DNA from: Dryococelus australis
Lineage: Eukaryota > Arthropoda > Insecta > Phasmatodea > Phasmatidae
DNA: 64,000 bases
Assembly: GCA_029891345.1 (NCBI GenBank)
Contig: CM057009.1
Location: 93,729,416 to 93,793,415 of the forward strand
Direction of reading: 5' to 3'
Below the pieces are notes generated by a model that worked only from the letters and a program-made list of their open reading frames with translations, ran no database searches and was not told the origin of the DNA. This document shows positions 1 to 12,217 of the stretch, piece by piece. Within the stretch, counting starts at the first letter, position 1. The number at the start of each line of letters is the position of its first letter. Made by a program: the position numbers and the translations under genes.

Positions 1-1150
1 AACAGAGGAAGGCACCCTGCCCAAAGCTATGGGATTGAACTTGTCTCAGTGTGTTGCTCTGATGATGCTGCTGGTTCTTCTTTAAATGCAAGTTGGAGAG
101 GATCTTAGGCGCAGTGCGGAAGCGGGGAAGAAAACTGGAGAGGTGGTGGCCTCTGCACCAATTGCTTGTGCAACGAGAACCCAGGAGATGATTCAGAAGA
201 ATTGATCGAGAACTGAAGCAGAACTGACGATCCGAAGGCCGGGGCGCATCTCCTTTTATACTTCTCAGCCATCCCTTCCTTCACTGGCATAGGATGTCTT
301 GAGGGGGTTTAGCAGGTGCAAGCCCAGCGCTTAGATCCTTGGTGCGAGTGGCATAGTGAAGAGCTGTGGGACCTAGACATCATACTTGTGGCGGCATACT
401 GTGGCACGCTGCTGTACTAGCCCCGCACCGCTTGCATGGTCCTGGTGGCTCATCTGGCAAAAATGAACTCCATTATTGGTACGTCTGTCCCGGCCCGGCA
501 GTTATAACAGTCTTGTAAGCTGTGACGGTGACTCAACTCCATTAATAACTGTTAGCAATGTATTTTCACTGATGAGTAGCAGTCGTTTAATTAATAAGCA
601 TATAGGATGTCATGTGCCAATTCGCCCCCTCTCCTGCGACGGAGACTCATCTGGGCAATGAGTAGAGAAGAGAAAATAATTCTTATGCGGGAATGTGGAA
701 CTGTTCCCTCATCAACAATTTATTTCTCTCTTGCTAGGCTTCTGTAGGATCTCCGACTCTGTGCAAGTTGCGGCTCACTCTCACTATTCGAGTGACATGG
801 TGGCAGGCGGCGCAAGGAATGTGGGTCGCTTTGACGTATTCTTGCAGCAGCGGAGTCGGTTAAACTAAACCATCTCTCTTTGTGTCGCATACAAGGATAT
901 TTTCCTTCTCTCTCTATCTCCCTCTCCCTCCCCCCCTCCTCCATCTCTCTTCTGCTTGTGAACTGGAAGCTGTGAGCATCTCTTTGGAGTGTAGGGTGAG
1001 TGTTGCGACGGATTTCCAGTATCTGTGATAACTCATGGCCTTCTCGATTATAGTGTGCCGCCCTACATCAACCAGCTGTAAGGCTTCGTTATTTACAATA
1101 TGATGCTTACGAATCTGAAGAGAGAGCAAGCACGTAGGCTGGTACACAGA
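1..1150. other. Unassigned GC-richer block, probably repeat-derived
   Basis: This block is clearly richer in G and C than the AT-rich DNA that follows it. It holds only short open frames with no recognisable domain. Short imperfect internal repeats are visible, such as AACTCCATTA-like words near 467 and 535 and GCGACGGAGACTC-like words near 520 and 636. A CT/GA-rich stretch lies near 905-955. It may be the LTR or tail of the minus-strand gypsy fragment to its right, but I found no terminal repeat that proves this. Confidence 0.3.
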
Positions 1151-2299
1151 ATAAGTTTTGACCCTCGGGAGCTGCTTTTAATAAAAGATATATAAAATTT
1201 ATAAAAAAAAAAATTATGCACAAGGCTCCACTTGCACGGCGTGTATTCTAGCTGACTGCTGTGACGCCTGGTTCGGTAGAGTATTTAAACCTTGCCTTTA
1301 ACCTCCTTATTGTTACACAATGCAGAACAAGTTTAAAAAAACTATGGAGTTTGTCTGTCGAGACCCTCCATCATCTCGTCTGATAACTAAAGTGGGGATA
1401 CAAGTGTCTTGGCAAAACGGGGAAACAAAGACGTACTTCATCACCTTACGTCAATATAGAGAAGAGAGACAAAGCAAGCACTTGTCACACAAAATGTACT
1501 CAAATTCATTAACAAATTGAGATAAAATATTTACTTGGCATACCACATTCTTGAAGTCATGTTACTGTCCTCACGTGGTTTATCTGTATCGTCAACAGAT
1601 ACTTGAATGTTTACCAATAGATTTAGGGACAATTCTGATTGGCTGCATTTTTACATTAACACAACAAACGAAGATAATTGATATACAACATGACATTAAT
1701 GTTTTATTCTCATTACTGCACCTGCCTCATATTATTACTATTTACATGCTTTACAAGTAACAATTTTACACTTTTCTTTTGCATTTGAAGCAATCTGACT
1801 TGACTTTTCACAGTTTGAAATTAACACTCAGCAATCTCTTTCAATAAGAGTATTTATAATTATTATTTATAGTAGACTGTTGCCATTATGGGTTAAACTC
1901 ACAAAACAAGAGGCACAAGGTACGGTTCTTTAAACTTTATACATTTTTACACTTGCATTGGTTCCTTGAAAGATTATTTACAAGTTACATAACATACCTT
2001 CGTACTATTAGTCAAAATTCTTAGTGCTAATTTTACCTTTGTGTTTGCAGTGGGCTTTTTCAAGGCTGCCAACGCCATTACATCACATGTCTCCCTTTTC
2101 AGGATCACTATCAAGGTCACCCCTAGCTAACTATAGGACATTTTCCCTTCGTAGCACTGCATTGTCCTGTATGTGTACATCGATGGTATGCCTACCTATT
2201 TAAAAGGGAGGGAAAAACTCTACAATCACTCTCTTATCATTGTGACATACCGCATTGCAGAGCGAGGCTTCCCCAACTTCTTCTTTATCGGCCTCCCCC
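1151..2299. other. AT-rich DNA without a recognisable gene
   Basis: AT-rich sequence with many A and T runs. The open frames are short, and none has a recognisable domain, splice context or family resemblance. I see nothing else in it. Confidence 0.5.
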
Positions 2300-3830
2300 G
2301 TTTTCTCAGGTCAACATGCGGCGGGATAGGCCAGGCGAACTTTGAGGGTGGCACCCAGTACCGGCCTGGCACTGTGGTGGCCCAGCAGGACCGCTAAAGC
2401 TGCAGACATTGACCTGGCGGGAACTGATGTGTGGGCTTGCCCTTGCCTGTCCGATGTGATTACCAGTGAGGTAGCCGCCAGAGACAGTAGTTCGGCTGAT
2501 GCCACTGCCTCTCTGGTGGACGGTGTTGTGTTTGGGGACTCAGTAAGCACCGCTCCCACGTTGGCTGATTGTTGGTCCTCCTCTCGTGCGGACGAGGTAC
2601 GAGGTGCTGAGGTGTCTGCCTCAGCTTAAGGTGATACTGGGCTGCTGGCACCGAAAAGGGCAGGCCTTGGGGTAGACCATCTTCTTCTGCCCCTCCCGGT
2701 AGGAGTTAAAGAAAGGCCCTGGGTGGCAACGGGTGACACCGGAGCTGCAGATTCTTCTGGGGCAGGCCTTGTGATAGGCTTTCTTCTTCTACCCCTCTGG
2801 CTGAAGCAGTAGCTTCTTTACTTCCCGGAGCAAAGTATGCTTCCGCTGTTGCGGTTGCTCCCAACTCGAGTACCGTACTTTGAGCGGACGGCGGTTTCTC
2901 CAGGTACTGCACGGTCGCCGGCACCAGCTCAACCAGGGCCCTCGTGATGGGCTTATTTATCATTTAGATGGGGAGTTCTGATCTCACCCTCATCGGCCGG
3001 GGTTATTGGGAACGTTCCACCGGCTCTTCCAGGTGTGGCCGGGCATTCCCTTTGAGGCTGCTTGACTGTGGTTGGTTTCAATTCCGGGGAAAGCTGTCTC
3101 CTTTCCTTGGCTTGGGACTGGATGCCCGGCGTTTATCCCCTTTTGTAAATGGGGTTCGGCGGCAACTGCCATGGTCGTTTGTCCTTAGCTAGCAGACTAC
3201 ACCAGGATAACTCACTAGCACTTGGAGTCCACTTTTCTCCTCGGGTTTCCATTATTTTTTAATTTGGTGGAATTTGAGGGTAATGTACGGCTCGCCGGCC
3301 CCGCTGTTCTTGGTGGCCCGTTAGGCCAAGCTGATGGCAGACAGCTCGTTCCTTGACTAACTGTGGTTCCTGCTAGGGACACTAGCTTTTTTGTTGGACC
3401 TGTGGGCGGGGTAAACATGGCAGTAGGTTTGTCCAATTTCTCTAAGGCTTCAGAGGTTATGGAACCTGCTCCTTTTACTCCTGGTTCTGGGTTCTAATGT
3501 GGGAAAGGCCGGATTTGTCATCGTGCTGCTTTGCGGATCCGCCCCTAGAGGTCTTCCACCCAGTAAACATTATCATGCCGACCAACCACCTTATAGGGGC
3601 CTTCCCACTTCCCGGTGAGGCCTGCGCTAAACTGTGTACTAGCTTTACTGAGTGGATAAAGTCGCAGAAGTATAGACTCGCCCATATTGAATGTTCGGGT
3701 GCCTGTTTGAGGTTGTGGGTACTTGCGTTGAATATACCGCTCCTGGGCATCCCTCGATGCTTTGGCGCGGGCTAAAGCCACCAGACAAAGATCTTCTGTC
3801 TGTGGTAGTTCAAATGGGGAATTTTCCAAC
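2300..3830 (-). mobile_element. Ty3/gypsy LTR retroelement fossil, 3' part only
   Basis: Seen: at 3545-3829 the minus strand reads the C-terminal part of a Ty3/gypsy integrase, with the typical string LLRLYPLSKAS followed by KWEGPYKVV and a VYWVEDL-type end. The DNA downstream on the minus strand (to about 2300) is GC-rich and encodes Pro/Ala/Ser/Thr-rich short frames, as does the region after the integrase in the element at 14-29 kb. The phrase HPLSKASNQFSA in that element is closely similar, so both belong to one family or to sister families. It is a broken remnant with several breaks; gag, protease and reverse transcriptase parts are not recognised, and neither LTR is delimited. Confidence 0.7.
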
Positions 3831-5105
3831 TGCCAATCCCTGGGTTGGAGTAAGGTGATCCCTAAGAGGAGTTGGCTTGGACTGGCATTGGTGGCTTTGT
3901 TTGTCCTTCGTTGTGTATCTCGAGATGTATTTCCAGTTCGTGATTTAATTTTTGTATTTGGACAGCTTAATTCAATACCTCATCAAGCTAGAGAATGGAC
4001 AGTTAGTTTACTCTAAATATCCATGTCAGGGGATGATGATTGATGTAGGTTATGAATTTTCAGCTTAGCAAATTATTTTTATGATATTTAACTGCCCATA
4101 CAATTACTAAATGATCATGTTCTATTGTGCAGTATATTTCTCTCCTTTGTGAAGTGTGTAAATTATGTATGTGACAGACAAATCTCTTCCTACCTTACCT
4201 TGAGATATTGATGACCCTATGGCTTCCTGGCTTGCATTTATATTTAGAATAAAAGGCATATTGAAATATGGATACTGAAAGATTGGGTCTGTGGTCAGTA
4301 ATCGTTTAAATTTATTACACCTATGTTCTTGTTCTGTTCCTCATTCTATTTGTGCTCCTTTTTCAGTAATGTTTTAAGTGGTTTTGCAATATGACTAAAC
4401 CCTTTATTGAACCACCTGTAGTAATTGCAAATTCCCAAATAAGCTTTCAACTTGCTTACTCATTTGAAGAGTAGGAAAATTTAAGATTTTGCCTATGTTT
4501 CTAGGGTCTGGTCGAACCCCATCTTTAATTACTGCATGGCATAAATACAGTAACTCTTCTCAGAAATTCATTTTTATCTGGTTGGAGTTTTGAATTGTTT
4601 TCCTTCAAACTTACGCTTCACATAACTTGTGTTTGTGTATGTCTAAAGACTGGTCATATATTATCACATTGTTTTGGTACACTAGAAACTTGATGTTTTG
4701 TATCCAGATAGAGCCTTTGTTATAAGCCTCTGGAATGTTGCCCAAAGCACAGTGTTTAAATTTATAATTTCCTTTAATTTTTAACTTTTACTAAACTTAA
4801 CCTCTTATTCTGTATTATCTAGGAACTAAACTCCTGTCTGGTTTCCTCTGTGTAGAAATATGCTTGGCATTTCTGTATCTGCTTGGACAAAATTATATAC
4901 TTTCCGGTTAAATATCTTGCCTTCCTGTCTGCAGTAACTTTTCATTCTGTTGCAACTTTTACTATCATGAGTTGTACATTATTGTAATCTCTTGGTTGTG
5001 CCCTGAAGGGGCATGTCTGGTAGTGTGCGTCGTGTTTATAGGGGCCTTGGTGTGGTGGGTGACTGTATGTTGCCCTTTTCTGTGGCCATTCAATCACCAT
5101 GGGTC
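3831..5105. other. AT-rich DNA without a recognisable gene
   Basis: AT-rich spacer between the gypsy fragment and the GT-rich tract. I see no coding exon, RNA gene or repeat boundary here. Confidence 0.5.
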
Positions 5106-5425
5106 GGTAGTACCTAAACTTAATGTACGTGTTTGTGTGGGTGTTGGGTGGTGGTGGTAATGTAGTGTGAATGTTTCTCATGGGACGTGTGGATGGTGCG
5201 GTATAATTGTTTGCAGTGGGGGGTTGTGTGTGTGTTTTTTGGGGGTTGTGTGTGGTTTTATAGGATTGTGTGGGGTTGTGGGGTTGTGTGTGTGTGTGTA
5301 TGTGTGATGTGTGAGAGAGAGGGAGTGTGCATGTCTGCACATGTGCAAGAGAGAGTGTGCAATTGCAAGAGAGAGTGCATGTGCTAGTGAGTGCACATGT
5401 GTGTGCATGCACATGTGTCCATGCA
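5106..5425. repeat. GT-rich low-complexity tract (TGTG, GAGAGA, TGCACATG)
   Basis: The tract consists of irregular TGTG, GGGTTGTG, GAGAGA and GTGCATGTGCACATG words. Long open frames on both strands here (His/Thr-rich on the minus strand, Cys/Val-rich on the plus strand) come from the repeat itself and are not genes. Confidence 0.85.
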
Positions 5426-7544
5426 AGTTGTGTCCATATATAAAACCTAAAGCAGAAATTGTAAAACAAATTTTTTTTTTAAACTACTACTCTTGTTTCT
5501 CTATTTCCATTTTCTGCCTAAGTAACACTTGCATTGCTGCTGTCATGTAATTTTTTCTTCCTTTTAATATTGATTCATCAGTTTCTGTGCATCTTCATTA
5601 TCACATTTTGCCACCAGGACACCTTTGTACTTAGAAGCAGCTCCTATAGCATAGCGTATAATTTTCTAGTCCTCCTGAATGGAATTTTCACCACCTGCAT
5701 TGCTAATCTCATTTCAGACTAGTGTTATGTTCCAAACAAGAATCTGCTTTAACCATTTTATATTTTATTGGGCTACATTCAACAAGTTTCTTGGCAGTGT
5801 GGATCATAAATGTTTTGCATTCCAATAAAAACCTTTGTTTTTGGTGTTCATTGATTTCAGCCACACCCAGCTCGTGCTTGGTAGAAAATACAATATATAA
5901 CTTGGAAAGTGGTAGTCCTTAATTTGCATCATCCAAATTTATATTTATCAGCTGATATGCTGTCTTGTCTTTTAAAACATCAATTTTAACAAAACGTGCC
6001 AGCAACTTATCGAAACATCCGAGCAACTCTCTCAGTAAGTCCTCCGAGTTTTTATATACGGATGGTAAGATTGGTTTTAATGTCTGGAACTTCCTTTAAA
6101 AAGGTTCACGAGAAGAAACTATTGTCAGAAAAATGCAGCTTGGCTAGTAGGATCCTTTAAGCACTCCACTTTTTCAACATAATATTTAGCAGGCAGGTTA
6201 CATGACTTAAAAAAGTTATTAGGTGAGAAAAAATTTGTATTGTCTCACGAACTGGTACATTTTCCAACCACCAGCAATCACAAAATTTGGTTGGAAAAAA
6301 TACTGCAACCTGTAATTTGTCTGTAGTCTGATCGTCGAGAAGGTGAGCCTTTAAAAATAAAATAAATCACCTTCAAAAACTTAACTACTTCCCAGCCAGT
6401 CTTTGGCACCCACTTCAAAAGCCCCATGCACAGCATGGAGACTGACACTGCATTAAATAAAATGTTAAGTGCTCTTCAGTATTCTAGTATTTTACTTATT
6501 TTGTTTTGTAAACATAGTTTTCATGAAAACATGCTACATACCAACAATGGCAACATTAATTACTGTGATATTAGAATACAAAAGTATTCTGCCACTCACA
6601 AAATAATTGTTAGTTTTGGCATATTATGGTGAAAATACAAACAAATGTACACAGATAATTATATTTTCAATATTAAAACTTGTTTAAGAAGTTTCCTGGC
6701 AGGGACTACTAACTTGTCTGTCATCAATGTATCAAAGACATGGTACCACAGTTTTCTGAATGTAGATTATTTCAAGCATAAATAGTTGCTACAGGGTCTC
6801 ATTTCCTGCATACACTGAAATAATTAGTCAGTTTAAATTTCACTATTTATAGTAATTTTCAAGCTGCTTGTCTCAGTTTGCATGGGTGGCACTCAATATC
6901 TAATCCACATAAACACGGTGCATATTATTTTTCAGACATTTGTTTAGGTTTATGCAATGGTTACATTGCTCTTTTTTTTTTTGTGAACGTTGGTTACCAC
7001 CACACGCGATCAGCAGGCAGGGGAGATGTTGCCTAGTAACCGAGCATTGAGGATCACACATTATTTTCCTGCCCATAGGGACAAGGCATTACTATTTACA
7101 CACAGTTGGCTATCATCTTGACACAGCTACTACCCGCATGTCTCTTCTTCCTGCAATGTACTTGATTAATAAGATGTGACAACCTACAAATGACGTCTTT
7201 GTGCCAAATCCCTATTGGCATTTCCAGTAAAGAATTTCCCTGACTTTTCCTCGTGTTTTTATAGTCACTTTAATTTCCAAGAATTTTCCCTCTTTTCCCG
7301 GACATTGGGGATTCTGTATACTGGAAAACTCTGAACTAGATGGCATCACAAAAATTGTGACACTTAAAAGTTAAAAAACATTGTTGGAAGTAAATACTAT
7401 ATTTTAAGCATACAAAGTAATAATTTGTGTATATAAACTTTTTTTTTAATGGTGTGGTCTGGGGAGGGATAATTGATGAACTAATACTGTGTTTACACTT
7501 ATGGTAGGTGTTAATAACTATTCTTCAATAAAGTTAAAAAAAAA
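5426..7544. other. AT-rich DNA without a recognisable gene
   Basis: Long AT-rich stretch with no supported exon. A more GC-rich island at 6990-7330 contains pyrimidine-rich words (CCCTGACTTTTCC, AAGAATTTTCCC) that look like a worn repeat, but I cannot name a family. Confidence 0.45.
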
Positions 7545-7550
7545 TTTATA

Positions 7551-7646
7551 CTGGATGACTTTGAGCAATGGTCACAAACTGCAAGAGACGATTCCTGAGA
7601 GGATGAGTAAAAAAGGTCATATGGACATATATTTGGAAATGGATAG
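7551..7646 (+). repeat. Left terminal inverted repeat of the mariner-like element
   Basis: Begins CTGGATGACTTTGAGCAATG and matches, in reverse complement, the sequence at 8915-9012, which reads inward CAGGATGATTTTGAGCAATG. Agreement continues through an AAACTGCAAGAGA-like block to ACATAT..GGAAATGGAT. Confidence 0.85.
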
Positions 7647-7734
7647 CTTTTATGCTAGAGACAATTTATTCATTCATCATACCTGTACAGTACAATGCAG
7701 TGCATGACATGCTGTCATGAGGCTACCATTAGAT

Positions 7735-8667
7735 GAGGTGTTCAAAGTAGCCCCCCACAGGCCTCTAAGCATGCGCGTACACTCTGTAGCAGTGACTGCC
7801 GCACATGTTAAAATATGCCATTCTGCATCTGAATGGCGTCACAGGCAGCATGGATGTGTTGTTCCAGTGTATGCATGTCCGGAATGTGCTCTGCATACAC
7901 TACGCCTTTCAAGTGCCCCCACAGGTATAAATCTAAAGGGTTGAGGTCCGGTAACCGGGCAGGCCATGCAACTGAACCACCTCATCTGATCCTTCGATTG
8001 GGGAAGACGTTGTCAAGATGCCTCCGTACAATAATGCGAAAGTGGGCTGAAGCACCATTGTGTAGCAGCCACATAACCCTTTATACCACCAAAGGCACCT
8101 CTTCCAGCGGGGGAAGCATGCTACCTGCACCTGCAGGAAGTGCAGATATGCCTCGCTTGTGAGGCATTGTAGAAGGATGACTGGTCCCACGAGGTGGTCA
8201 CCAATAATCCCAGTCTACTCATTGAGGTTGAGCCAGTGCTGATGATTTGCTGCCACCATACTACAGGGATTCTGTTTAGTCCACAGAGGGGTATTGTGGA
8301 GGTTGACAATACCACCTCTCATAAAGATGGTCTCATCTGTGAATAGGATTGATGACAGAAATCCCAGCATTGTAGTGGCCTGTGCAACAAACCAGCAACA
8401 AAACCGTTCCTGCATAGGAAAGTCTGTTGGTAATAAGTTCTAAACAGGTTTCAAGTGATACGGGTAGTAGCAGTTGTGGAGAATGTTCCACATGGTCATC
8501 TGGCTTATCCCATGCTGGCAGGTCACCTGCCTGTAGCTGATACCAGGGTACTCTTCCATAGTGTTGATCACATGTTTCTCAAAAGCGGGTGTACATACCT
8601 GGTGCACCAGCCCTTTATGGTTACCCATTCTTGTAAACGAGCCTATCTCACACAAATGGTGAAACAT
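7735..8667 (-). pseudogene. Mariner-like (DUF4817/DDE_3) transposase, decayed
   Basis: The minus strand reads, in order, a helix-turn-helix region at 8440-8667 (phrases EYPGISYRQVTCQHGISQ and YYPYHLKPV), then the start of the DDE catalytic fold at 8215-8415 (LSSILFTDETIFMRGGIVNL, whose FTDE contains the first catalytic Asp), then GPVILLQCLTSEAYLHFLQV at 7933-8190. The second catalytic Asp region and the C-terminal WPARSPDLNPLDF-type block are badly worn. The frame changes at least twice between these blocks and there are internal stops, so no active enzyme is possible. The role of the intact family is cut-and-paste transposition at TA sites. The start cannot be chosen with confidence because the N-terminus is missing a clean Met. 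Confidence 0.8.
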
Positions 8668-8914
8668 TGTTGCAAACCTTTTATGATGCAGTTGCTATCA
8701 GTGGGGAAATATTCCCCATTTTAGACATGCTGCATACCACTGATTGTCATTTGCCTGTGTATGAAAAGACCATATCATCCTGTTCCTGAGTGGAATACCA
8801 AGCTATCATCACACAGCTCTGCACTACACTAAACATGTCCACTCCTGGGTGTGTTGGTAACAGCAGTAAGGCAGACTCCCCATTACCGATATGTGAGCAC
8901 CGTCATGGGGAACC

Positions 8915-9012
8915 CATGCATTTCCGGACATATGTTGATTATACCTAATTTGTTTGTTGTCCTCTCAGGGATCATCTCCTGCAGTTTGTCCCCATTGCTC
9001 AAAATCATCCTG
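8915..9012 (-). repeat. Right terminal inverted repeat of the mariner-like element
   Basis: Reverse-complement partner of 7551-7646. Differences between the two arms are scattered, as expected for an old insertion. Confidence 0.85.
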
Positions 9013-9179
9013 TTTAGTGCGTGTGAAATTTTATCACTTTACGTCAATACTTTCAATCAATACTTGAGTGCAAATGGGTTTCTGTACACCAACATTGATA
9101 AATCATAAAATTGAATACTCAAACACCCTAGGATCAACCAAGGTTATCTGTTTGTAAATTATCTCATCAAGGTGTGGGC

Positions 9180-9470
9180 ATCCTTTTCATCATTGGGCTG
9201 GAGAGTTTCCTGACCGTCTCCTTCTTGATCTGCATTTTATCTTCTCTAGCCATGCCCGAAAAAGTGTATTTAACTCATGTATAGCCCCCATGATTCTGTG
9301 TACTATTGCCAAGTGAAAACAGTCCTCTGAACTTTCTATGCCAGTGTCTGTTGATCCATTGGCTGCTTCCATTTGCACATTAGGCGAACCGGGTTTGATT
9401 CCCAGTTTGATCACTCACTGATTTTCGCGTCTTCATGTCATTTCATGTTAATGTGATATTTTTGTTTCTT
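9180..9470 (+). repeat. Possible tRNA-derived SINE remnant
   Basis: Contains GGGTTTGATTCCC at 9391-9403, close to a polymerase III B-box (GGTTCGANTCC), followed by a TCATGTCATTTCATG tail-like stretch and then AT-rich DNA. No good A-box is visible, and the family is not recognised. Confidence 0.3.
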
Positions 9471-9663
9471 GTGATAGTTTGTGATATTAACCAATAAATT
9501 TTTAACTATATACTTTTTTCATTTTTGCCATTTGCCATGTTATTTTGAATTTAAAGATGAATTTAGTTTATAGTGTTTAATTGAATAATGTAATCTAATG
9601 TAATAAAGATTTTTAATAAAATTAGGGTAGCATTTAAAATTAAACTGTGAATAACTTTTACAG

Positions 9664-9812
9664 CTCCAGCCTGGCAGTCCCACTCTTTCCCAGCGTTCTC
9701 AACCAATTGTTCCTACAGCTGTGCACAATATAACAGAAATGCAGTATACACCATCTGAGCAAATAATCTCAAATCCAGGAGAAGACATTCCAGATACTCA
9801 GGCAGTTAACAG
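9664..9812 (+). CDS. Host coding exon (exon A), disordered Ser/Pro/Thr/Gln-rich segment
   Basis: A 149-base exon bounded by a pyrimidine-poor but valid acceptor (AACTTTTACAG) and a donor AG|GTATAG. It is fully open in one frame, starting LQPGSPTLSQRSQPIVPTAV and ending NPGEDIPDTQAVNR, and finishes two bases into a codon. Those two bases plus the first base of the exon at 38296 give an intact Arg codon and a continued open frame, so the two probably splice together. The residue content (Ser, Pro, Thr, Gln; no hydrophobic core) points to a disordered regulatory region. Seen: borders and frame. Inferred: that it is expressed. The joined phrase VNRYM..RHTLPN..TEDVEEVHRKI reminds me, from memory only, of the RRHT phosphosite stretch of salt-inducible kinases; this is weak. 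An inner AG at 9717-9718 could be an alternative acceptor. Confidence 0.6.
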
Positions 9813-10137
9813 GTATAGTTATTTTAGTACTATGTACAACTTTCATATCCAAAAATGATTTTGATTCCATGCAATGAATTGCATAACACATCATTTATAA
9901 TTACTAGATTGTTTTCTGAAAATATAAGTTTAGCAAAATGTACTTTATTTAAATCACATTTTTGCCAATCATGATAATTTACTGATGCACTGAAACTACT
10001 ATTATTTCTCTGATATTAAAAATTCAACTATCATGTTCTCAGCAATAAAATGAATCAAAAATCACTTTACGATTGTAAACTGCTAACATTTTTGTTTTAA
10101 TTAACTATAGGTTTAAATATATTCTGTTAACTACATT

Positions 10138-11313
10138 TTATACAGGATGGAATTGAACTCTACCAACAAACTTTGGGAGATGTTTCCTCATAAAAAAAAG
10201 AGGTGAAAAATATATACATAACAAATTGCCAAAGTCTATTCCGAAGGGGTGAAATCCACCTTTGAAAGTGTAGTTGAAAGAGATGTTTTTTACTAGTAAC
10301 ACAGCCAGAGTGAACAATAAATATTGTGAGTTTTTGGATACAGCATTATTAAATGAAGTACAAAGCACAAAAATATGGGCTTCAGTATCAACCCCCATCC
10401 ATGAAAATTGAGGGGTTGACAGCACATTTGTGCAAATAAAAATGTAATTGTTTTCACTTGGTCTGTTGTTTCCTGTAGATTTGTAATCTACCATACATGG
10501 TGATCAAACATTCCATCTTGTGTTTTGAAGCAAAATTCCACTATTTTCGAGAAATTAATGTGTAAAATATAATCTTAGTGTCTGGCACATAGCAACATAT
10601 TTACTGTTGGTGCATGATATTGCAGTTTTAAATGACATCATGTAATGTTGGAACAAGTTATGTTTCATGTGTTATCCATACCCCAACAAACTATCGCTGA
10701 TATGTAAGTAAGGCCCATGGCGGCACAGTGGCCAGACTGCTCACCTCCCACCATGGTGAATCGGACTCGACTTCTGGCAGGGTCTACACTAATACTCATA
10801 TCTGAGAAACGTGGCAGATGTTACCATTGGATAGTGGGTTTTTTTGGGCTCACCTGTTTCACCACCATGTAATTTCGCCATTGTTCCATCTCCCTCCCAA
10901 GTGATCATGGGCATGAATTAAACGGGGGCATTTACCTCAAAAACAACAGAATGTTTGTTCACCATCACAAATCCACGGGAAACAACACACAAAGTGGTAC
11001 AGTTACATTTTTATTTGCATAAATGTGGTGACAACCCCTCCCTTTCATGGATGGGATTGACATTGGAACCCCATGTTTTTGTGCTTTGTACTTCTTCATT
11101 TAATAATGCCATATCCAGAAACTCAGACATTTATTGTTCATTCCGGCTGTGTTACTAGCAAAAAATATCTGCTTCAACAGCATATTCAATAGCTGTTACA
11201 CCTCTTCAGAATAGACGTAGAATATAGGTCAGGTATATATTTTCAACCTATTTTTTGATGAGGTATCACCTGCTGAAGTTTGTTGGTAGAGTTCAGTTCC
11301 ATCCTGTATACAG
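10138..11313. mobile_element. Foldback-type element with ~370-bp inverted arms
   Basis: The left arm at about 10138-10510 begins TACAGGATGGAATTGAACTC, and the right arm at about 10945-11313 ends with its reverse complement (GAGTTCAGTTCCATCCTGTA). The arms match through blocks such as AACTTTGG/TTGTTGGTAG ends, the ATTTTTATTTGCA region and the CAAAGCACAAAAA region, at roughly 75-80% by eye. The 430-base centre holds a SINE-like sequence. No transposase is present, so it is non-autonomous; the superfamily is unknown. Confidence 0.8.
10700..10935 (+). repeat. Possible tRNA-derived SINE inside the foldback element
   Basis: The sequence around 10717-10790 has an A-box-like GGCACAGTGGCCAGACTGC and a B-box-like CGGACTCGACTTC at tRNA-like spacing, followed by a GC-balanced tail with a poly-T and a TGATCATGGGCATGAATTAA end. 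It is more GC-rich than the arms, which suggests a separate origin. Confidence 0.4.
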
Positions 11314-12217
11314 AAGAATTTATAAGTGATAAAGGGATTCTTCATATTAATTTTATAAAAATTAAACAGTTGTAGCAAATTATAACTTACCAGAACTTGC
11401 AAAATTGTAAATTATGAATATAACTGAGGGAAGCAGACATAATTTGAAATAGAAAATAATTTGCAAATTGCTGTAGCAAAAAATAAAAAAACTTTCTTAT
11501 TTGTGGTTCTTACATATAGTTCATATAGTGTTATGATTTTATTACAGTTATACAGTTATAAAAGTATGTTGATGTGATAGAAAAATGTTGAAATTACATG
11601 GATGGATAGTTTTTGAGTAATGGGACAAGCACACAGCAGTAGTGAGCTTTCCGTGCATGTGCAGAAGCTGTGTGTCCACTGCGCCGGTGCAGATAAGGGT
11701 GAGATTCCCATGTTTCTTTGCAGCTCTGGCCATCATGAGGAACAGGTTTGAGGAGTGTCAGCCATGTTCAGCCACAGTGGAGCAGTGAGTCAGTGTACGG
11801 GGAGTCTAAAAACCAGCATATGACTAATTCTTACCGGTATTACTATTAAGTGAATAATGTTTAAAATTTAAAACTGCCATTAAATAAAATATTTGGTCAA
11901 ATTTGTGACTGTTAGGTTAGTGCTTGAGCAGGAGAGCACAACCTCTCACACCATCATAAGCTAAACAGGAACCTTTAAATGCAAAATATTTGTACACACA
12001 CTTTTCTTTATTTTAAAGTGCTTACTTACATTAGTAACAAAGTTTCCATTATTTTGAGAGTTTTAAATAATAATAATAATAATACACATTATTTTAATGT
12101 GTAGGCCTACATTGAAATTCAGTTATAATTCAAAGAATATCTCATATTTAACTATGTCATGTAATTTCATGTTGTTATCATATTGTTTCTTGCCATAGAT
12201 TATGTAGTGAATATTTT

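Larger units (their letters stand above)
7546..9017 (-). mobile_element. Mariner-like DNA transposon with ~95-bp terminal inverted repeats
   Basis: A whole-length but dead DNA transposon of about 1.47 kb. The ends carry inverted repeats (7551-7646 and 8915-9012) that agree over about 95 bases. The transposase relic lies on the minus strand between them. From family knowledge this is the arthropod Tc1/mariner-type group whose transposases carry a DUF4817-type helix-turn-helix. I could not settle the exact TA target site. A second relative sits at 44304-45163. Confidence 0.8.

Noticed and set aside
4942-5469. 175-codon minus-strand open frame rich in His, Thr and Cys
   Set aside because: It is the complement of a GT-rich low-complexity tract; composition and overlapping open frames in other phases show it is an artefact.
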